DNA of 64,000 bases, from contig NZ_LGKG01000001.1 in NCBI RefSeq assembly GCF_001294335.1, forward strand, positions 62,001-126,000, read 5' to 3'. Position 1 is the first letter of the stretch. Every line of letters begins with the position of its first letter. The notes under the pieces were generated by a model. That model searched no databases. It was not told where the DNA came from and saw nothing but the letters and a program-made list of their open reading frames with translations. The position numbers were made by a program, and so were the translations under genes. The stretch is from Streptomyces chattanoogensis (lineage in GTDB: Bacteria; Actinomycetota; Actinomycetes; Streptomycetales; Streptomycetaceae). This document shows, in pieces, positions 59,491 to 64,000 of the stretch.

Positions 59491-60696
59491 ATGCCACTTG
59501 CCGTATATCTCCTGGGCCTGGGCATCTTCGCCCAGGGCACCTCCGAATTCATGATCTCCGGACTGCTCACCAACATCGCCTCCGACCTCGGCGTCTCCAT
59601 CCCCGACGCCGGTCTGCTGGTGTCCGCCTTCGCCATCGGCATGCTTGTCGGCGCGCCGGTGCTGGCGGTCGCCACCTTGCGCATACCGCGCCGTACCGCA
59701 CTGATCGCCTTCCAGGCCGTCTTCATCGCCGGGCATGTGGTCGGAGCGCTGGCGCCGGGATACGGGGTGCTGTTCGCGACCCGCATCGTCAGCGCCTTCG
59801 CGTACGCCGGTTTCTGGGCGGTGGCCGCCGCGGCGGCGGTGAGCCTGGTGCCGCCGGGGGCCAAGGGGAAGGCGTTGTCGGTTGTCGCCATGGGGCTCAC
59901 CCTCGCCACCATCGTCGGTGTGCCGGCCGGTACGGTCCTCAGCCAGCACGCGGGCTGGCGCGCCGCATTCTGGGGCGTGGCCGGGCTGACCGTACTCAGC
60001 GCGATCTCGCTGCGGGTCGCACTGCCGGCGGCACGGAATTCTGCCGAGGTACGCGAACGTCCCTCGATCCGCGGTGAGTTGAGGGGTCTGGCCCGCCCGG
60101 AACTGTGGGTGTCCTACCTCCTGACGGCCCTGACGTTCGGCGCGGCGGTGGTCACCTTCAGTTATCTCGCACCCTTGCTGACGAAGGTGAGCGGGCTGCC
60201 CGAGGGCTGGGTGCCGCTGGTGCTCGCGCTGTACGGCGCCGGCGGGCTGGCCGGGCTGACGGTCGGCGGACGGGTCGCCGACACCGCGCCGCTGCGGACC
60301 CTCCTCATCGGAGGCGGTGGGCTGACCATCGCCTCCGCGGCGCTGGCGCTGACGGCCGAAAGCCTCGGCGCCGCCATCGTGCTGGTCCTCGTCCTCGGCT
60401 TCACCGGATGGGTCGTCAACCCGGTCGTGCAGTCGCGGGTGTTCCGGATCGCCCCCGATGCGCCGACCCTGGCGGGGGCCGTGAACACCTCGGCCTTCAA
60501 CACCGGCATCACCCTCACCCCGATGCTGGGCGGCCTCGCCATCGACGCGGACCTCGGCCTCCCCTCCGTGGCCTGGGTCGGCGCCGCCACGGGCGTGCTG
60601 GCCCTCGTGGCCGTGGGCTGGGCGGCGACCTTGGAGCGGCGGCCGGTGGTCCCGGCCTACTCCGCGGCCACCGGGTCGATTTCCGGCCCCTTTTGA
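59491..60696 (+). CDS. MFS drug efflux transporter (Cmx/CmlR-like)
   Basis: A 401-residue 12-helix MFS protein of the drug:H+ antiporter type. It begins MPLAVYLLGLGIFAQGTSEF, the start typical of actinobacterial chloramphenicol exporters (Cmx, CmlR), and the helix-5 motif C region reads TLATIVGVPAGTVLSQHAGW. It probably exports a hydrophobic antibiotic. The TetR gene upstream likely controls it. Substrate cannot be fixed from sequence. Confidence 0.9.
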   Translation: MPLAVYLLGLGIFAQGTSEFMISGLLTNIASDLGVSIPDAGLLVSAFAIGMLVGAPVLAVATLRIPRRTALIAFQAVFIAGHVVGALAPGYGVLFATRIVSAFAYAGFWAVAAAAAVSLVPPGAKGKALSVVAMGLTLATIVGVPAGTVLSQHAGWRAAFWGVAGLTVLSAISLRVALPAARNSAEVRERPSIRGELRGLARPELWVSYLLTALTFGAAVVTFSYLAPLLTKVSGLPEGWVPLVLALYGAGGLAGLTVGGRVADTAPLRTLLIGGGGLTIASAALALTAESLGAAIVLVLVLGFTGWVVNPVVQSRVFRIAPDAPTLAGAVNTSAFNTGITLTPMLGGLAIDADLGLPSVAWVGAATGVLALVAVGWAATLERRPVVPAYSAATGSISGPF

Positions 60697-61024
60697 GGAA
60701 CGCCATTTTGTCCGGCATTGGCCCGCAACGGGCGGGGCGGATCGCTGTCTTTATAAACAATCAGGGCATGTCGAGGAGTTGAGGGGAAATCAGGTAGCCA
60801 GTAGCCCGTAACCCCGGCGGCGGACGAGGTAGGCAAAGGCGCCGCCCGCCCTCTCCCCGCCCATACCGCGAACCGCTCTCACCCGGCAGGCTGCCCGTCG
60901 GTAAAATGTCCAGGCCGTCTTCGCGGGCGGCCTGCCCGCAGTCGGCCTGCTCGTGGGGTCGACTGTTGCCTACCGCGACCGGCGTCGCAGGACTTCACGT
61001 AACACTCAGGGGGAGAGGCCATCC
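60697..61024. other. Intergenic region before the type VII-like locus
   Basis: No supported gene. A small GCCCG-CAA-CGGGC hairpin at 60721-60733 may end the MFS transcript. TAAAAT at 60902-60907 could be a -10 for the next operon, although no good -35 is seen. GGGGGAGAGGCC before 61025 is a strong ribosome site. Confidence 0.45.
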
Positions 61025-61372
61025 ATGGCTGATGAGTACAAGGTCGACCTCGACCGGCTGGACGAGGTGGTGAAGAAGCTCAACGGCATCACCAACGACA
61101 TGCAGTGCACCAAGGGCAAGGCGACGAGCAACACGTACCTGCCGCACGGGGCGCTCGGCTCGCAGTTCGAGGAGGAAGCCGAGCTTCGGAAGAAGCACGA
61201 GGCCCTGAAGGACTACATCGAGAATCAGATCCTCAAGAAGCTCGAGTCCTTCATCAAGGACCTCACCGACAAGACTGCTGCCACCCACGGCCGTTATCAG
61301 GACAAGGAACAAGAGACGGCCAATGCCATGAATCAGGGGCGCCGTGACGGGGCGCCCGTCAATATGAGTTGA
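61025..61372 (+). CDS. Small helical protein, candidate type VII-secreted partner
   Basis: A 115-residue protein that appears wholly alpha-helical. It opens DEYKVDLDRLDEVVKKLNGI and ends in a Lys/Glu-rich helix (KKHEALKDYIENQILKKLES). It lacks a clear WxG motif but has the size and helical hairpin pattern of WXG100/EspC-like substrates. The next gene is WXG100-like and a mycosin-like protease follows, so it is probably exported by a type VII system. It has no signal peptide. GC is lower than in the genes to the left. Confidence 0.7.
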   Translation: MADEYKVDLDRLDEVVKKLNGITNDMQCTKGKATSNTYLPHGALGSQFEEEAELRKKHEALKDYIENQILKKLESFIKDLTDKTAATHGRYQDKEQETANAMNQGRRDGAPVNMS

Positions 61373-61424
61373 GTGGTCGCAGGGTGTCAGCAACAGTGGG
61401 ACGTGAAAACGGGGGTGGTCGGTA

Positions 61425-63062
61425 ATGACGCAGTTGAATCAAAAGCATTACAAGGACTTCAATCAGGAGGTGATGGCACACAGTGAGTGGGGCGCCGGCA
61501 TCGGGGCCGAGTCCTACAAAAGTGATCACCAGTTCACGGCGCAGCACACCAGCAAGTTCTGGAAGAAGACGCTCCCTGAGCTGAAGGCCATGGTGGCGAC
61601 GTCCAACCCCGATACGGTGCGGAGCGTCGGTGAGGCATGGGGCGACGTCGCCCACGACCTCGACGGCGGTTCCTCCAATGACTTCTTCGCCGGAATAACA
61701 GAGGGTGCGGTCGAGGCCGCCCGGCAGGCGATGGGCCAAGGCGGGGGAATAAAGGGCGCATTCGACCGTGCCATCGCGGAAGTCCGGGAACACTGGGACG
61801 GCAAGGCCGCCCAGATGTTCGAAGCCAGGGCCCGCGAAATCAGCCAGAACATCGCTCACGCCGCGCAGTGGACGCGGGCGGCCGGCAATACCTTGGAAAA
61901 TGCCGCCAGCGCGCTGGAGGCGTACGGCCCGTACGTCTTGTCCATCGAGGAGCCGGATGCTGTCGACAGCGGCTTGGACAGGGCCGGCGACGAGGTCAAG
62001 GGTCTCCTCGGCGGCAATGACGCACGAGATGACACGGTCGCTCTTGCCTCGCTCGAACAGGGCGTACCGACGAAGCAGGTACTCGACTCCACCGGCAGCC
62101 AGTTGTCGGCGGGCCGGGAAGCGCAGCTGCGGGGCGCCATTGCGATGGAGTACTTGGGGGCGGCGTACAACTCGGTTGGGCAGTCGATGCCGACTGTGCC
62201 TGAGCCTGGGAAGCCGCGCGATCCTCGTGGCAAGGGTGGCTGGACCGGGGATCGGCCCGACGGCGACGGAAGGCCGCCGGGGGGCGTCACTCCTCCCCTG
62301 CCCCCCTCCATGACCGGTCCCAGGCCCACGGGTCCGGGCGGTCTCACACCTGGCGGCAGGGGGCCCGGCTACACCTCCCCCATGCCGATGCCCGCACCCA
62401 ATCCGGGCGGTGTCGGCGGCGGCATCGGTACACATCCCCAGCCGGCAGGCCCGCATCTGCCGCCGGCAGGGCCGCACATGCCGCCGGTGAAGACCGGCCT
62501 TGAGGGGCTCGGTGGCGGCGGCGGCGGTGGCGGTGGCGGTGGCCTCGGTCTGGGCGGTGGGGGCGGCGGCACCGGCCTGGGCGGCGGTGGCGGCTCGATC
62601 GGTTCGGGGTCCGGTGGCGTCGGAGGTGACAGCGGCGGATCTTCTGGAACGCCTGGTATGCCGGGCGGTATGGGTACCGGCGGCGCCGGGCGCGGGGCAG
62701 GAACCGGTCGTGCCGGTATGCCCGGCATGGGCGGAGGCGCCGGAGCCGGCGGCGCAAAGGGCAAAGGTGGTGGTGCCGGCCGCGGCAGCGCAATGGCTCG
62801 CCAGCGTGGTGGAGTCGCGGGCGCCGCGAAGCCGAAGTCCGGAGCCGGAGCGCAGGGCGGTTCGGGCCTGCACCGCAGCCGGGGAGGCAGCCAGGCCGGA
62901 AAGTCAGGCGGTCGTGGCGGAATGGCGGGCGCTCAGGGCGCGCCCGGCGCGAACGGCAAAAAGAACGCGAAAAACGGAAACGGCAATCGCCCTGACTACC
63001 TCGTGGAAGAAGAGGAGACATGGATAAAGCAACGTAATGTTGTCCCCCGTGTCATCGAGTAG
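61425..63062 (+). CDS. WXG100-like protein with Gly/Pro-rich C-terminal half
   Basis: A 545-residue protein in two parts. Residues 1-250 are helical, with EHWDGKAAQMFEARAREISQ at about 125, matching the WxG turn of type VII targets. Residues about 265-525 are almost only Gly, Pro, Ala and Ser, with runs of (Gly)n around GLGGGGGGGGGGGLGLGGGG, like mycobacterial PE-PGRS or Streptomyces T7 tails. The last 20 residues become charged (PDYLVEEEETWIKQRNVVPR), a possible secretion or docking signal. The ATG lies 52 nt after the small helical gene. A terminator follows. Confidence 0.75.
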   Translation: MTQLNQKHYKDFNQEVMAHSEWGAGIGAESYKSDHQFTAQHTSKFWKKTLPELKAMVATSNPDTVRSVGEAWGDVAHDLDGGSSNDFFAGITEGAVEAARQAMGQGGGIKGAFDRAIAEVREHWDGKAAQMFEARAREISQNIAHAAQWTRAAGNTLENAASALEAYGPYVLSIEEPDAVDSGLDRAGDEVKGLLGGNDARDDTVALASLEQGVPTKQVLDSTGSQLSAGREAQLRGAIAMEYLGAAYNSVGQSMPTVPEPGKPRDPRGKGGWTGDRPDGDGRPPGGVTPPLPPSMTGPRPTGPGGLTPGGRGPGYTSPMPMPAPNPGGVGGGIGTHPQPAGPHLPPAGPHMPPVKTGLEGLGGGGGGGGGGGLGLGGGGGGTGLGGGGGSIGSGSGGVGGDSGGSSGTPGMPGGMGTGGAGRGAGTGRAGMPGMGGGAGAGGAKGKGGGAGRGSAMARQRGGVAGAAKPKSGAGAQGGSGLHRSRGGSQAGKSGGRGGMAGAQGAPGANGKKNAKNGNGNRPDYLVEEEETWIKQRNVVPRVIE

Positions 63063-63096
63063 TTAGCTGCCGGGTGCGGTCGGCGGAAACGACTTG

Positions 63097-63123
63097 GGGC
63101 CCGCAGTCTTAGGCTGCGGGCCC
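63097..63123 (+). terminator. Hairpin after the WXG100-like gene
   Basis: GGGCCCGCAG and CTGCGGGCCC form a perfect 10-bp stem with a 7-nt loop, 34 nt after the stop. It lies 29 nt before the protease start, so it separates or attenuates the two genes. Confidence 0.8.
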
Positions 63124-63151
63124 TAATCTGTCAAGGAGAGGTAGTTACAGC

Positions 63152-64000
63152 ATGAGCTTCGCGTGCAAGCTGCGTGCGTTGGGCGGCACGGTTTTGTCCG
63201 GAGCGCTGCTCTTCGGAACCGCGTCGGCTGCTTCGGCAGACCAGATCAGAGATGACCAGTGGCCTCTGAAGTCCTTCAATGCCGAAGAGATTGAGAAAAT
63301 CTCCACCGGTCAAGGGGTAATCGTTGCCGTCATTGATGACGGCGTAAACGGGAGCCACCCAGATCTTGCGGGAAACGTCCTGCCAGGGAAGGACTTCACC
63401 GCTGGCGGACCGGCTAACAAGGAATCAAAGAACAATCACGGTACGACGATGAGCGGGGAAATAGCTGGGCACGGACATGGGCCGGGTGGATCTGCGGGAA
63501 TCAAGGGGCTGGCTCCAAGTGCGAAGATTCTCCCCATCAAATGGTCGAACATGGACGGTAGCGAATCAGCGAAAGATGATTCCTACGCCCAGCCGTTGCG
63601 ATATGCCGTGGACCACGGAGCGAAGATCGTCAACATGTCGTTTGGGGTTCAGAGCACCAGCGACGAAGAGAAGGACGCGATCGCATACGCGGTAAAGCAC
63701 GATGTTCTTCTCGTGTCGGCTTCGGGTAACGAAGGAAGCACCAGCCTTGGCTACCCTGCATCTTCCCCCGGCGTCCTTACGGTGGGCGCCGTAGGATCGG
63801 ATGGGAAGGTCTGGAAGAAGTCCAACTACGGCCCACAGGTTCTCTTGACGGCGCCCGGAGTGCACATCAGGTCGACAGGCGCCACTTCCCCGTACGGCTA
63901 TGGGGACGGTACGTCCGATTCAGCCGCCTACGTCTCCGGCGCCGCAGCCCTGATCCGCGCCAAATTCCCCCACCTCTCGGCAGGTCAGGTGGCGAACCGT
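63152..64000 (+). CDS. Mycosin-like S8 subtilase, partial (runs off the right edge)
   Basis: The first 283 residues of a secreted subtilisin-like protease. A signal peptide is clear (LRALGGTVLSGALLFGTASA). The catalytic residues are Asp in VAVIDDGVNGSHPDL, His in NNHGTTMSGEIAGHG and Ser in GDGTSDSAAYVSGAAAL, with the oxyanion Asn in SASGNEG. Adjacent WXG100-like genes point to a type VII-associated mycosin, which is membrane-anchored by a C-terminal helix; that end is outside the window. The ATG has AAGGAGAGG 10 nt upstream. Codon use is less GC-biased than average here. Confidence 0.88.
   Translation, partial: MSFACKLRALGGTVLSGALLFGTASAASADQIRDDQWPLKSFNAEEIEKISTGQGVIVAVIDDGVNGSHPDLAGNVLPGKDFTAGGPANKESKNNHGTTMSGEIAGHGHGPGGSAGIKGLAPSAKILPIKWSNMDGSESAKDDSYAQPLRYAVDHGAKIVNMSFGVQSTSDEEKDAIAYAVKHDVLLVSASGNEGSTSLGYPASSPGVLTVGAVGSDGKVWKKSNYGPQVLLTAPGVHIRSTGATSPYGYGDGTSDSAAYVSGAAALIRAKFPHLSAGQVANR

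Overview
The window looks like chromosomal DNA of Streptomyces or a very close relative. GC is very high with strong G/C at third codon positions, many genes start with GTG, leaderless-type promoters occur, and one gene carries the rare TTA leucine codon. The gene content (GTP-type PEP carboxykinase, an actinobacterial Tad pilus locus, a chitinase with a DasR-type box, WXG100-like secreted proteins beside a mycosin-like protease) fits the same genus.

Left part (1-24.3 kb): the glycosylation end of a natural-product gene cluster whose scaffold genes (for example polyketide synthases) must lie left of the window. It holds one rmlA, two rmlB, an NDP-hexose 2,3-dehydratase, two unrelated candidate C-3 reductases (Gfo/Idh type and aldo/keto type), an RmlC-like epimerase, three SDR 4-ketoreductases, a P450, a TylF-like O-methyltransferase, a DUF574-type methyltransferase, a TetR regulator and six glycosyltransferases. 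There is no aminotransferase, sugar C-methyltransferase or C-3 deoxygenase. I therefore infer neutral 2,6-dideoxyhexoses (olivose, oliose or digitoxose-like, D and/or L), some O-methylated, built into a long oligosaccharide or several chains. The region shows repeated duplication and decay: paralogous glycosyltransferases and rmlB genes, a rmlA remnant, a Gfo/Idh remnant, an SDR remnant and a 16-nt relic of a P450 3' end. A strong hairpin terminator at 24337 closes it.

Middle part (24.5-48 kb): housekeeping and accessory genes. These are a thioredoxin-domain DUF255 protein, a medium-chain reductase with a MerR-type leaderless promoter, an internally deleted amidase, a MerR and a TetR regulator, a hemolysin-III/PAQR protein, pckG, an AlaA-like aminotransferase, and a KAP-family P-loop NTPase fused to a receiver-like domain. 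A probable D-amino-acid use locus follows (D-aminoacylase, D-serine/threonine deaminase-like enzyme, PfkB kinase, IclR, RidA, GntP/DsdX-like permease), then a secreted hydrolase group (M14 carboxypeptidase, trypsin-like protease, GH18 chitinase).

Right part (48-64 kb): a Tad/Flp pilus locus (CpaB, TadZ, two TadE, TadA, TadB, TadC, a 53-residue Flp pilin, a TadG-like protein with a Lys-Gly repeat, a lipoprotein and an OmpA-domain protein). After it come a TetR/MFS efflux pair and, at the edge, a lower-GC type VII-like locus with a small helical protein, a WXG100-like glycine-rich protein and the start of a mycosin-like subtilase that runs off the window.
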